The translations under genes and the position numbers were made by a program. Of a DNA stretch of 46,185 nucleotides, positions 1-8,561 are shown one piece after another. Position 1 is the stretch's first letter. Every line of letters starts with the position of its first letter. Source of the DNA: an uncultured Akkermansia sp. GTDB lineage: Bacteria; Verrucomicrobiota; Verrucomicrobiia; Verrucomicrobiales; Akkermansiaceae. Where the stretch lies: the NCBI GenBank assembly GCA_947588735.1, contig CANQAD010000009.1, positions 1-46,185 of the forward strand, written 5' to 3'. The notes beneath the pieces are model-generated. The model did no database searches, was not told where the DNA came from, and saw only the letters and a list, made by a program, of their open reading frames with translations.

Positions 1-3000
1 CTCATCTTTGAGACCGGCACGAATGACGATATGGCTTTTGTGAATGTGTCAAACGCCATCAAGCAGGTGGAATCCAAATTGCCCGCCGAAATCAAGCAAA
101 CAGGCTACAATATTCACAAACGCTCCGGCGATATGCTCTGCTTCATTAACTTCATGTGCGATGAAAACAAGATGAGCGTGCTGGAGCTCGCCAACTGGGT
201 GCGTATGAACGTGCGCGATCGCATCGGCCAAGTGGATGGCGTGTCGGAGGTGGATATTATCCCCTCCCGCAATTACGCTATGCGCGTGTGGATGAACAGC
301 ACCCGCATGAGCGCACTCAACATCACCCCGCAGGATGTCAACGATGCCATCTCCTCCCAAAATATTCAGGCAGCTGCCGGTTCAGTAGGCGCCGAAGATG
401 AACAGTCTTACGCCACATTCAAGGTGACTGCCACCGGCCGCCTGCGCACGGCGGAGCAGTTCGGCGACATCATCGTGAAGCGCGGCGAAGATGGCCATGT
501 GACCAAGCTGAAAGATATCGCCGTCATTGAACTGGGCGCTGAGCGCAATTCCGGCTACAGTCGCCTCAATGGCAAAGATGCCGTGGGTATGATTATCCAC
601 CGCAACAACGAGGCCAACGCCTTGGCCACAGTGGAGGCTGTGCAAGCCATGATGCGCCAGATTCAGCCCAATATGCCCGATGGGATGGAGTGGACGATGG
701 GTTACGACCCCACAGAGGCTATCAGCGCTACCATGGAGGAGATTGTGTTCACGCTGGTATTGGCCCTCGTTCTGGTGGTGGCGGTGACCTACCTTTTCCT
801 GCAAGACTGGCGAGCAACGCTCATTCCTGCGCTGGCTATCCCGATTTCCCTGCTGGGCGCGTTCATGATTATGTATGCGCTGGGTTACAGCATCAATGTG
901 CTGACCATGTTCGGACTGATTTTGGTGATTGGATCGCTTGTGGATGATGCCATCGTAGTCGTGGAAAATGTGATGCGCCTTATCCAGGAAGAAAAACTAA
1001 CACCCAAAGAGGCTACCCTTAAGAGTATGCGTCAGATCACCGGCGCCATCATCGCTACCACGCTGGTGACGCTGGCGGTCTATGTGCCCATTGCGTTTTA
1101 CGGCGGTATGGTGGGAGTGATTTACACCCAGTTTTCTGTGACGATGTGTGTGGCGCTCTGCATCTCGACCTTCAATGCCCTCACGCTTTCCCCGGCGCTT
1201 TGCTCGCTCATTCTGAAACCAGCCGGGTCCAAGGAAAATCGCTTTTTCACGTTGCTGTTCTGGCCTTTCAATAAATTCTTGGAGCTCGGGAAACGCATCT
1301 ATCTCTTTGGTGCGGGGATTCTCGTACGCAATGCGTGGTTGACGGTGCTTGTTCTTCTGGGCGTTCTAGGAGCTAACTATATGTATTTCAATGGTTCTCC
1401 AACTTGGTGGCAGAATCTTGTGCATGGCGGGCAGCAGCAAAAAGCTCCCGTGATGAAAGGCGCTGCCCCCAATGCCAGCGGCCTGCATTTTGCAGATTTC
1501 CTGGCTCCGGGAATGATCAAAAACTCGTTTGTACCCACTGAGGACAAGGGCGCGCTCTTCGTGATGATTACGATGGAAGGCACCGCCACGGCTAAACAGC
1601 GTACGGACAAGGTGCTGCGACAGCTTGAGGAACGCGTGAGCAAGATTCCCGGCATCCGTGCTGTCACTGCTCAGAGCGGTTATAGTTTTACGACGGGCTC
1701 AGGCGAAAGCAGCGCCATGATGATCATTCAGCTCAAAAACTGGGACGAACGCACGACTCCCGACCTGCACGTGTCTGCTATTGCTCAGCAGGTGAATGCC
1801 GCCTGCGCCGATATTCCGGAGGCCTCGATTATGGCGGTCACCCCTCCCGCTATCATGGGATTGGGTATCACAGGTGGCGTGTCCATGGTTCTGCAGGTGT
1901 CAGGCGAAGCTACCACGCTGGATATGGGCAATATGGTCAAGGAAATTCAGCAGCGTTTGCAGGCGCATCCCGATAAAGTTTCGCTCGCCCGGAGCGAGTA
2001 TAATGCCGAGAACCCTCAGATTCGCCTCGAAATCAACCGCGATAAAGCACAGTCGCTCGGCATCCCGGTGAACACAATTTTCAATACCCTGCAGAGTGTG
2101 ATGGCCTCCTCTTACGTGAATGACTTTACTCTCAATGGTTTCAATTTCAAGGTGATGGTGCAGGGTGCAACACATGACCGCCGCACGCCGGATGACATCC
2201 TGAATCAGATGGTTCGCAATGAGAAAGGGCTCATGGTGCCGCTCTCAGCAGTATGTTCTCTTTCCTATGCCATGGGACCGGCTCAGTACGCGCGCTTCAA
2301 TCAGTACATGAGTGCGGACATCACGGTGATGCCCGCCCCCGGCGTCAGCTCCGGCGAGGTCATGCAACTCATCGAAGATACGCTCAAGCAAATCAATCAG
2401 GAGGAACGCCAAGCCGGGAACAATCGCCAGTGGATGGTTTCATGGAAGGACCTTTCATTCCAGGAACGTCAAAATACGGGCAAAATCGGCACCTTGGTCG
2501 CCTTGGCCGTCCTTTTTGCCTATCTCTTTCTGGTGGGGCAATACGAAAGCTGGACCACCCCGGTGCCGGTGATGCTTACGGTGAGTGTGGCCACGCTTGG
2601 CGCGCTCATGGGTGTGCATCTTTTCGGACTGTCCCTTTCCATTTATGTCCAGTTAGGTATCTTGATGCTCATTGGTCTGTCTGCTAAGAACGCCATCCTC
2701 ATGGTCGAATTCAGCAAGGAGGACCACGAGCAGAATCACACCCCCATCAAACAGGCTGCGATGAATGGCGCCGGTCTTCGTTTCCGCGCTGTGCTCATGA
2801 CGGCTATTTCCTTTATCTTCGGCGTGCTGCCCATGGTTGTCGCCACCGGGTCAGGCGCTGCCAGCCGTCAGGAAATAGGCATCACGACCTTCTGCGGCAT
2901 GATGCTTGCCACGCTCTTCGGCATTTTCCTCACGCCGGGTCTCTACGCTCTCTTTGCCCGTATGCGCGACTTTGCCTATTCGCTCATCCATCGCTCCCCG

Positions 3001-3009
3001 CGCGGCTGA
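1..3009 (+). CDS. RND multidrug efflux permease, AcrB/MexB family (5' end outside window)
   Basis: Inner-membrane proton-driven transporter of a tripartite efflux pump, working with a periplasmic adaptor and an outer-membrane channel. The reading frame is open from base 1, where the peptide (LIFETGTNDDMAFVNVSNAI) matches the AcrB porter domain well inside the protein. Roughly the first 80-90 residues are therefore missing, and the ATG at 31 is not the true start. The paired proton-relay aspartates of TM4 are present in GSLVDDAIVVVEN (bases about 937-975), and the partner lysine of TM10 in GLSAKNAILMVEF (about 2677-2715). Compared with AcrB there is extra sequence of some 50 residues (about bases 1378-1520) between TM6 and the second porter half. 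The gene ends 7 bp from the stop of a convergent gene with no visible terminator between them. The substrate cannot be told from sequence. Confidence 0.95.
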   Translation, partial: LIFETGTNDDMAFVNVSNAIKQVESKLPAEIKQTGYNIHKRSGDMLCFINFMCDENKMSVLELANWVRMNVRDRIGQVDGVSEVDIIPSRNYAMRVWMNSTRMSALNITPQDVNDAISSQNIQAAAGSVGAEDEQSYATFKVTATGRLRTAEQFGDIIVKRGEDGHVTKLKDIAVIELGAERNSGYSRLNGKDAVGMIIHRNNEANALATVEAVQAMMRQIQPNMPDGMEWTMGYDPTEAISATMEEIVFTLVLALVLVVAVTYLFLQDWRATLIPALAIPISLLGAFMIMYALGYSINVLTMFGLILVIGSLVDDAIVVVENVMRLIQEEKLTPKEATLKSMRQITGAIIATTLVTLAVYVPIAFYGGMVGVIYTQFSVTMCVALCISTFNALTLSPALCSLILKPAGSKENRFFTLLFWPFNKFLELGKRIYLFGAGILVRNAWLTVLVLLGVLGANYMYFNGSPTWWQNLVHGGQQQKAPVMKGAAPNASGLHFADFLAPGMIKNSFVPTEDKGALFVMITMEGTATAKQRTDKVLRQLEERVSKIPGIRAVTAQSGYSFTTGSGESSAMMIIQLKNWDERTTPDLHVSAIAQQVNAACADIPEASIMAVTPPAIMGLGITGGVSMVLQVSGEATTLDMGNMVKEIQQRLQAHPDKVSLARSEYNAENPQIRLEINRDKAQSLGIPVNTIFNTLQSVMASSYVNDFTLNGFNFKVMVQGATHDRRTPDDILNQMVRNEKGLMVPLSAVCSLSYAMGPAQYARFNQYMSADITVMPAPGVSSGEVMQLIEDTLKQINQEERQAGNNRQWMVSWKDLSFQERQNTGKIGTLVALAVLFAYLFLVGQYESWTTPVPVMLTVSVATLGALMGVHLFGLSLSIYVQLGILMLIGLSAKNAILMVEFSKEDHEQNHTPIKQAAMNGAGLRFRAVLMTAISFIFGVLPMVVATGSGAASRQEIGITTFCGMMLATLFGIFLTPGLYALFARMRDFAYSLIHRSPRG

Positions 3010-3016
3010 CATCCGT

Positions 3017-5437
3017 TTACTTGAGCAGGTCGCGGATGTTTCCCTTGGCGTAGTGAAGGGCCTTTTCCCCGTGCGCATCCACAGCCCCTTTGCGAGCTTT
3101 GGCCTTGAGCAGCAGCTTCACCAAGTCTTCGCGATTGTTCTTGACTGCCATGGTGAGCAACGGTTCTTGAGCAAAACGCTTGTCATTCACATCCAGCCCC
3201 GCCTTGAGTATCTCCTCCAGCAACTTTGGATCTTTTCGAGAGAGGGCCATGGTCACCGGATAGCCGTTGCCCCAGCCATCCGGGCTGTAGTTCACGTCGC
3301 GATAGTACGGTAGCAGCACATGCAGCGGGCCCGTCTTTTCGTACCACACAGCCTCGTGAATCGGGTAGGCGCCATTGCTGGCTTGCGCCATCGGGTTTGC
3401 ACCCGCTTTCAGCAGAGCTTTCACAATTTCTGCACTGTCGTACCCCGCCGCTATGTGCAGCAGAGTCTTGCCATCCGCCCGATGCAAAGTATTTAGTTTT
3501 GCTCCAGCAGCCAGCAGAGTTTTTACGGCGTTGAGATCTTGCTGCACAATAGCCTCCTCCAGCAGGGTGTTTCCGTTTTCGCCCACCAGCGCATTGACAT
3601 CGACGCCGGACAGTTGCTCTTTCAAATCTTTGCTGTTTTTGCTGTGTATGGCGCGGAAGAGACGACTCAGCTTTACGCCCGTTTCCCATTTACGGCGAAC
3701 TTCCGGGTCATTGGAGAGTTGGGCAATCGTGATGCGCTTGCCGTCCCACTGCACGGCTTTCAGGGTATCTGTTTCCGGTGGACAAATGACCGTGGTGGTC
3801 TCGTTGTCCTTGTGATTGAGACCGCGAATGGAGACGCGCAACAAGCGATCGCCGTTGTAAGCCTCAAATGCCACGGCATTTTTCCACGCGTCGGACGGGA
3901 TGTCTACTTGTTGGACAGGCAGTTGGATATTCGGAGCGTTCGGAGATTTCTCAACTGGCAATTTTTTGCGGAAAATGTCCACATTATTGGCCGAGATGTA
4001 ACAAATGACGCTTGAATCCGGCTCTGGGTAACGAGCGGCATAGTCCAATGCTTCCTGCACCATGTTTTCGGTCACGGTGATAAAAGATATGCCATAGTCG
4101 TCTATTTCGCGGTCGAGTGGTGCCGCCATTCCTACTTGCAGGAAGTAGCGCGAGAAGTTGAGTTTTGCCGCATCGCACGCGCGCTTGAGAAAGAGCATAC
4201 GCAATTCACCGTTGGTCATCTTGCTTTCATCGGTCGTACGTACATTGTGATAGATAGCGGGTAAGAACTGCTCATTGCCCCGCGCCTGCGTGTTGTACAG
4301 GTAGAGTTGCCAGAATGGGATGACCGCTACAAAGGGATCGCCGCCTTCCTGCCGACCCAGCGGCTTGTACAACCCATGATCTGCCCCCGCTTGGAATTGC
4401 CACACCTGGTGTTCTACTACGGCGCTGTGTATGAAGCAGTCAAACCGACCGCCGCGCATGTATGTTTTATCGGCGTTGCCGCTGAATTCATGTTCGAGGC
4501 GGGTTTCTGAGGGATTGAGGTGGTAGTTGACACAGGCGGAACAAATGTTGTTGGTGACTTCCGTGGTGCCGCCCCATTTCATTCCGGGGCACGTCTGGTT
4601 CACGTGCCCGAACTCATGCGCCACTCCCCAAGCGCTTTTACGCAATTCATCCGGGTTGGCCAAGCCACTCATCGTCTGGTAGTGGAAAGCCGCCCCATAC
4701 CCATCCGCATGCATAAAACCACTCCACTGCACACGTCCGTGAATATGGTCCCCAGGGTGACTTCCATCATATTTCCAACCCAGCACATCGTTTTGCTCCA
4801 TCTCGATGATTCGATCGTAGAGCGCAAGAAGCTCCGGCCCTTTCTCCGGACAGTATTTGCGCAATGATTCCACGTCGTACGTGAGCTGGCAGCGCTTTCC
4901 AAGAAGATCGAGGATGTTGCATTTGGCGTCCCGCAGCAGGCGTTTCCACGTAGCATGGTCGTCCTGAGGCGTAAAGACACCGTTAATCTGCCCGCCGTGA
5001 ATGCTCACTTTGACTGGCGGCGCGCTTTCCGGCGCATCGGAGCGGTAATCCATGTATCCCAAGCCGCGGTTTTTGGTACGCAGAGTATTTTCCCCCTCAT
5101 TCAGCCGGTATTCATCGTGTGTGCCGCCTCTCTCAAAGTCGTGAACGATGAGAGTAACGGGTGCTCCTTGGCTGCCGCTCAGAGTGATGGTGACCTCTTC
5201 TCCGGGACTGAAAAATATACCTGTCGGGTTTTCAAAGGAGGAATAGGCTCTCGTTTTCATGCGTCGGCAGAAAGCATCCTTGCTCAGGTAAGCGCGGAAA
5301 GTACGGTCGCGGTACTTCTGCTCAGGAGGGCCTTGATTGATATCGGTATAATCCGTATACCGGGGCACGTCTTCGCTCTGTTCTGCCCATAACGAGGCCG
5401 ACAGCAGAAGCCCTAAAATGATGGCGATGTGTCGCAT
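3017..5437 (-). CDS. Secreted M60-like metallopeptidase with C-terminal ankyrin repeats
   Basis: 806 residues. Residues 1-18 form a signal peptide (basic start, LGLLLSASLWA), so the protein is exported. The central region (about 160-470) carries a zinc-peptidase motif, VAHEFGHVN, with H274, E275 and H278, and a third-ligand candidate E293 in TTEVTNN. This is the HExxH...E layout of the M60/enhancin family, whose members cleave mucin-type glycoproteins. Residues about 70-150 look like the beta-rich domain that precedes M60 catalytic domains. Residues about 600-806 are ankyrin repeats (DGKTLLHIAAGYDSAEIVKALLKAGAN and following), closely related to those of the upstream gene. M60 domains usually carry carbohydrate-binding or F5/8 modules, so an ankyrin tail is unusual. 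The gene follows the other ankyrin gene after 24 bp and probably shares its transcript. The peptidase assignment rests on the motif and its context. Confidence 0.78.
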   Translation of the reverse strand: MRHIAIILGLLLSASLWAEQSEDVPRYTDYTDINQGPPEQKYRDRTFRAYLSKDAFCRRMKTRAYSSFENPTGIFFSPGEEVTITLSGSQGAPVTLIVHDFERGGTHDEYRLNEGENTLRTKNRGLGYMDYRSDAPESAPPVKVSIHGGQINGVFTPQDDHATWKRLLRDAKCNILDLLGKRCQLTYDVESLRKYCPEKGPELLALYDRIIEMEQNDVLGWKYDGSHPGDHIHGRVQWSGFMHADGYGAAFHYQTMSGLANPDELRKSAWGVAHEFGHVNQTCPGMKWGGTTEVTNNICSACVNYHLNPSETRLEHEFSGNADKTYMRGGRFDCFIHSAVVEHQVWQFQAGADHGLYKPLGRQEGGDPFVAVIPFWQLYLYNTQARGNEQFLPAIYHNVRTTDESKMTNGELRMLFLKRACDAAKLNFSRYFLQVGMAAPLDREIDDYGISFITVTENMVQEALDYAARYPEPDSSVICYISANNVDIFRKKLPVEKSPNAPNIQLPVQQVDIPSDAWKNAVAFEAYNGDRLLRVSIRGLNHKDNETTTVICPPETDTLKAVQWDGKRITIAQLSNDPEVRRKWETGVKLSRLFRAIHSKNSKDLKEQLSGVDVNALVGENGNTLLEEAIVQQDLNAVKTLLAAGAKLNTLHRADGKTLLHIAAGYDSAEIVKALLKAGANPMAQASNGAYPIHEAVWYEKTGPLHVLLPYYRDVNYSPDGWGNGYPVTMALSRKDPKLLEEILKAGLDVNDKRFAQEPLLTMAVKNNREDLVKLLLKAKARKGAVDAHGEKALHYAKGNIRDLLK

Positions 5438-5461
5438 GGAGGTGACGAGGGAGTTTAGGGT

Positions 5462-6754
5462 TTATCTTAGGAATTGGAGCAACTCATTGCTTGCATAATC
5501 TGCGGCTGTTTTACCTTGGCTGTCCTTTACATCTTTTCGCGCGCCAGCTTGCAGCAGTATTTTGACGATTGCCGGGTTTCCCTTCTTAGCGGCCGCAATG
5601 AGCAGCGGCTCCCTGAAGCAGGAATGGTTCACCTGCATCCCCGCCTTTATCATTGCTTGCAGTATCTCCGCGCGTCCTGTACCTATAGCCATTTCGGCCG
5701 GGGTGCCTACCCATCCGCCGCGCGGACTATAATTCGCTTTCCTGTAGTAGGGCAACAACGCGCGCAAGGTGTCCAGTCGGTTGAACCACACTGCCTCATG
5801 CAGCGCCGTTGCCCCATTCCCAGCTTGGACCCATGGGTCCGCCCCGCCTTGTTGGAGCAGTGCAAGCGCAATCTCGGTCGCGCCCTTGTCTGCAGCCACA
5901 TGCAGAGCGGTTTTGCCATCAGCTGCCGTACGACCCGGTGCAGCTCCCGACCATAGCAACATTTTCACCGCTTCCAAATTGTTCGCTTCTGTGGCCACAA
6001 TCAGGATAGGCGTCTGCCCATCGGCGGCGGTCACATTGGGATCCAGCCCCTCTTGGAGTGCCGTACGCAACGAGGCAGTGTCTCCCTGTTTGACTTCATC
6101 AAAGAGATCCAGCTCTCTTTCACGTGCAACGCAGGCGGCTCGCAGACTCGTCCGAATCCCCTCGTCCTGTGCCAGACCAAGAGGCGTGCGCTGTTGTCGA
6201 TCGCGGGCCATGGCATCCGCGCCCCGGCTGAGCAAGAGTCGCACCACATCCTTGTGTCCAGCTTGGGCAGCCAGATGCAGCGGCGTCATTCCCTCCTCAT
6301 TGCGCAGGTTCACCGGGTAGCCTTCTTTCAATCGTATACCCACCAGCCCAACCTCCCCAGCCCGAGCTGCTTCGCTCAGTGAATAGACTCCGTTGCTGCA
6401 ATGAAGCGGCTTGTAGTGACGCACTGTTGGATTGGCAGTAACGGAGTCATCGTTCCTTGCCGCTGAGACAGATTTGGTGGGAAGCTCGTTATTTGTAGAA
6501 ATGGAGACGAGAGCTGGGCTTATATGCCGCGGTATGTCGCTCGGCATCAAGGATTTTTTACTTGACGCACGGGTAGCGCTATCAGTTTGCCCGTCTGTAT
6601 ATTTTGCTCTCAGCTCCGTTTTATCTTGAGATATCTTCTCCCCTTGAACAGAAAACCCGAGTGCAAATGCCATACACGCTATCAAGATTGCCAGAACCTT
6701 TATTTCTGCATGACGGCCCTTCCTACGCCTTATGGTACGTTTCTTGGTGTACAT
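5462..6754 (-). CDS. Exported or membrane-anchored ankyrin-repeat protein
   Basis: 430 residues from the ATG at 6754. The frame stays open upstream to 7228, but those 158 codons read as arginine-rich, low-complexity sequence. The chosen start is followed by a basic stretch (MYTKKRTIRRRKGRHAEIK) and a hydrophobic helix (about residues 20-37), which is a signal anchor or signal peptide. A Ser/Thr-rich linker follows to about residue 120, then roughly eight ankyrin repeats to the end, for example EEGMTPLHLAAQAGHKDVVR and DGKTALHVAADKGATEIALA. The last 120 residues share an unusual signature with the downstream M60 protein: HEAVW, then LLPYYR, then NYSPxGGW or NYSPDGW. The two ankyrin modules therefore arose by duplication. 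Ankyrin domains bind proteins; the partner is unknown. The downstream gene begins 24 bp after this stop. Confidence 0.82.
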   Translation of the reverse strand: MYTKKRTIRRRKGRHAEIKVLAILIACMAFALGFSVQGEKISQDKTELRAKYTDGQTDSATRASSKKSLMPSDIPRHISPALVSISTNNELPTKSVSAARNDDSVTANPTVRHYKPLHCSNGVYSLSEAARAGEVGLVGIRLKEGYPVNLRNEEGMTPLHLAAQAGHKDVVRLLLSRGADAMARDRQQRTPLGLAQDEGIRTSLRAACVARERELDLFDEVKQGDTASLRTALQEGLDPNVTAADGQTPILIVATEANNLEAVKMLLWSGAAPGRTAADGKTALHVAADKGATEIALALLQQGGADPWVQAGNGATALHEAVWFNRLDTLRALLPYYRKANYSPRGGWVGTPAEMAIGTGRAEILQAMIKAGMQVNHSCFREPLLIAAAKKGNPAIVKILLQAGARKDVKDSQGKTAADYASNELLQFLR

Positions 6755-7369
6755 GCTGGTATCCCAACACTTTCTATACGCTCCTTCGAGTGCTTTTCTT
6801 GCAAATTTGGCTACCTCGGCTGAAAAAATTCCCCAACCATGCCGCTTGCTCCTTCTCCTGCTTTTTCTATCATTGTCCAAATTGGAATGCTTCCGTGGCC
6901 TCCTTTCCCCGTAAACGAACTGCTCACTTCCTCTCTTGAGTCCCACCCTGTGCCTCTTTTCTCGTATTGGAGTATTTCGCCATCTTACCTCGTGGAGAGT
7001 TCTGTTGCGAGCGATTGTTCGCATCGCCGCCCTTTGTGGTAGGTGACACTTGCAATGGATTTGTGGGCAAAAATCTATCGCGAGCTCCCCACGTCCATCC
7101 CATGAAGCCGAATATTGAATGCGAAGCTGTTGCAGACACCTTGGCGACCGTGCGCTCTCAGGGTGATAACGTTTGGACAAGCCATGGCTTTTGAACCACA
7201 CATAGCGGGTGATGTCAAACCGACCCATGCTTTTTTCTCCCTTGCCCGTTTTTTCTCACGCGCTTCCCATGGGAGCACGCACGATAAATTTACACATTTA
7301 TCCCAAGAAAAAGAGATCCCAACAAGCGGTTATCGCCGCATCATGAAGAATAATCCATTGGTAATTTCC

Positions 7370-7422
7370 GATTTTCGAATGACGAATTACGACTTAGGAA
7401 ATTCGCGCGCTGGCGCGCGGGG
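7370..7422 (+). repeat. Degenerate repeat unit 1, related to the 7509 unit
   Basis: Begins GATTTTCGAATGACGAATTA and ends in CGCGCGGGG. A second unit at 7509-7553 starts GATTTTCGATTGACGAT and ends in the same GC-rich motif. The opening also resembles the subterminal region of the MITEs at 10.7 and 41.0 kb (CGATTGACGAGTTACGAATT), so these may be decayed MITE fragments. This is an eye alignment only. Confidence 0.4.
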
Positions 7423-7508
7423 AGGCGGAGCGTAAGCGACGGGAGAGGGTGGAATTGCGCGCACAACTAGTTAGAAAGCGGCGGGGAAGCAAAGCCGAAG
7501 CACAAGCG

Positions 7509-7553
7509 GATTTTCGATTGACGATTTGGAAAGTTAGTGCGCTACGCGCGGGG
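7509..7553 (+). repeat. Degenerate repeat unit 2
   Basis: Partner of the unit at 7370-7422, offset 139 bp, with the same start (GATTTTCGA) and the same GC-rich end (CGCGCGGGG). The middle is shorter by several bases. Confidence 0.4.
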
Positions 7554-7587
7554 TTGCGAAAGCCGCCGACGGCTGCATGGCGGATTA

Positions 7588-7606
7588 GCCAGCCCGCAGG
7601 GCTGGC
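7588..7606. repeat. Perfect 8-bp hairpin with a 3-nt loop
   Basis: GCCAGCCC-GCA-GGGCTGGC is a complete inverted repeat followed by a T-rich stretch on the plus strand. No plus-strand gene ends just before it, so its role as a terminator is unclear. It could equally be part of the surrounding repeat DNA. Confidence 0.5.
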
Positions 7607-7713
7607 TTGCTTCTTTCGTTCATAAGAAAACACATGCGAAATGGGTTCAATAAGCCCGGAGAACATTTTATTGGGACGCGTGTGATAAATTTACGTTCTA
7701 CCGAAGATTTTGC

Positions 7714-7741
7714 TTGCCAAATAGAACGGCGGACGTATAAT
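7714..7741 (+). promoter_or_regulatory. Promoter of rpmI, close to the start codon
   Basis: The -35 box TTGCCA (7714-7719) and the -10 box TATAAT (7736-7741) are separated by 16 bp. Only 9 nt lie between the -10 box and the rpmI ATG, so transcription would start 1-3 nt before the start codon, giving a leaderless or almost leaderless mRNA. Confidence 0.6.
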
Positions 7742-7750
7742 TGCCCCGCC

Positions 7751-7960
7751 ATGACCCGCAAAGGTGGTATCAACAAGACACGTAAGGCTGTTGCTAAGCG
7801 TTTCAAGGTGACCGGCACGGGCAAGGTTCTGCGCCGCAAGCAGGGTAAACGCCACATTTTGCAGAAAAAATCCAGCAAGAGAAAGCGTGCGCTCGGCAAG
7901 CCCGCCTTGGTGGACGACACGCAGGTGTGGGCCATCAAGCAGAACATGCCTTTCGCCTGA
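7751..7960 (+). CDS. rpmI: 50S ribosomal protein L35
   Basis: 69 residues, close to the usual 64-66. Typical L35 sequence: an N-terminal TRKGGINKTRKAVAKRFKVT, a central basic GKVLRRKQGKRHILQKKSSKRKR, and a C-terminal tail. The frame is open upstream to 7607 but only the ATG at 7751 begins the L35 sequence. Paired with rplT 150 bp downstream, as in most bacteria. The usual first gene of this cluster, infC, is not upstream; a repeat-rich gene-free interval is there instead. Confidence 0.95.
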   Translation: MTRKGGINKTRKAVAKRFKVTGTGKVLRRKQGKRHILQKKSSKRKRALGKPALVDDTQVWAIKQNMPFA

Positions 7961-8110
7961 AGCCGAAGACACTTCGTGCTACAGTCGGAGCTTCCATCCG
8001 CTAATCGGGTGGCCTTCGTGCAGCCTTCCTTCCCTCGTGAAGGAGCAACGAGCGAGACTGCAAGGAGGTGAGGAAGAACAGCTCGTTATACTATATAGAA
8101 ACGACAATCT

Positions 8111-8488
8111 ATGGCACGTGCTACAAATGGGCCGGCTTCCCGCGCCCGCCGCAAGCGCATCCTGCAGCGCGCCAAGGGTTTCCGCGGTTTCCGCAGCAAA
8201 CTCTTCCGCTACGCCAAGGATGCTGTGTACAAAGCATGGCAGTATGAGTACCGCGACCGCAAAAGACGCAAGGGACAGTTCCGACGGCTCTGGACGGCGC
8301 GTATCTCCGCTGCTGTACGTCCGCTAGGCCTGACTTATTCCCGTTTTATGGAGGGACTCAAGCAGGCTGGCGTGGAGCTGGATCGTAAGTCTCTTTCCGA
8401 GCTGGCCATTGCCAACCCGGAAGCTTTCAAGGCGGTTTTCGAACTCGCCCGGAAAGCGCTGGACGACAAGGCTTCCGCCAACTCGTAA
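8111..8488 (+). CDS. rplT: 50S ribosomal protein L20
   Basis: 125 residues; binds 23S rRNA early in large-subunit assembly. The family pattern is clear: ARATNGPASRARRKRILQRA, then GFRGFRSKLFRYAKDAV, then the globular part with GLTYSRFMEGLKQAGVELDR and LSELAIANPEAFKAV. It follows rpmI after 150 bp, an unusually long gap for this pair, holding a perfect Shine-Dalgarno-like sequence not placed before any start codon and a TATACT box. L20 represses its own operon in other bacteria, so the spacer could be regulatory. A strong terminator follows. Confidence 0.96.
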   Translation: MARATNGPASRARRKRILQRAKGFRGFRSKLFRYAKDAVYKAWQYEYRDRKRRKGQFRRLWTARISAAVRPLGLTYSRFMEGLKQAGVELDRKSLSELAIANPEAFKAVFELARKALDDKASANS

Positions 8489-8501
8489 AAGATCTAACCT
8501 C

Positions 8502-8545
8502 AAAAAAGGCTCCTTCCTGCCAAGTGGTGGGGAGGAGCCTTTTTC
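8502..8545 (+). terminator. Rho-independent terminator after rplT
   Basis: The stem AGGCTCCT (8507-8514) pairs with AGGAGCCT (8533-8540). It is flanked by an A-run before and a T-run after, which extend the stem. It lies 14 bp after the rplT stop. Confidence 0.9.
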
Positions 8546-8561
8546 ACGCTCTGCCGCAAGG

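Larger units (their letters stand above)
6755..7750. other. Gene-free interval with degenerate repeats and a hairpin
   Basis: About 1 kb between the ankyrin gene and rpmI with no convincing gene. Open frames here have no recognisable sequence and an unnatural composition. The left part presumably holds the ankyrin-gene promoter, though no clear one was seen. The right part holds two related units (7370-7422 and 7509-7553), a GC-rich tract, an 8-bp perfect hairpin at 7588-7606 and the rpmI promoter. Confidence 0.6.

Noticed and set aside
6755..7228. Upstream extension of the ankyrin protein frame (158 codons)
   Set aside because: The translation is arginine-rich and shows no domain. The signal-anchor start at 6754 explains the protein better.
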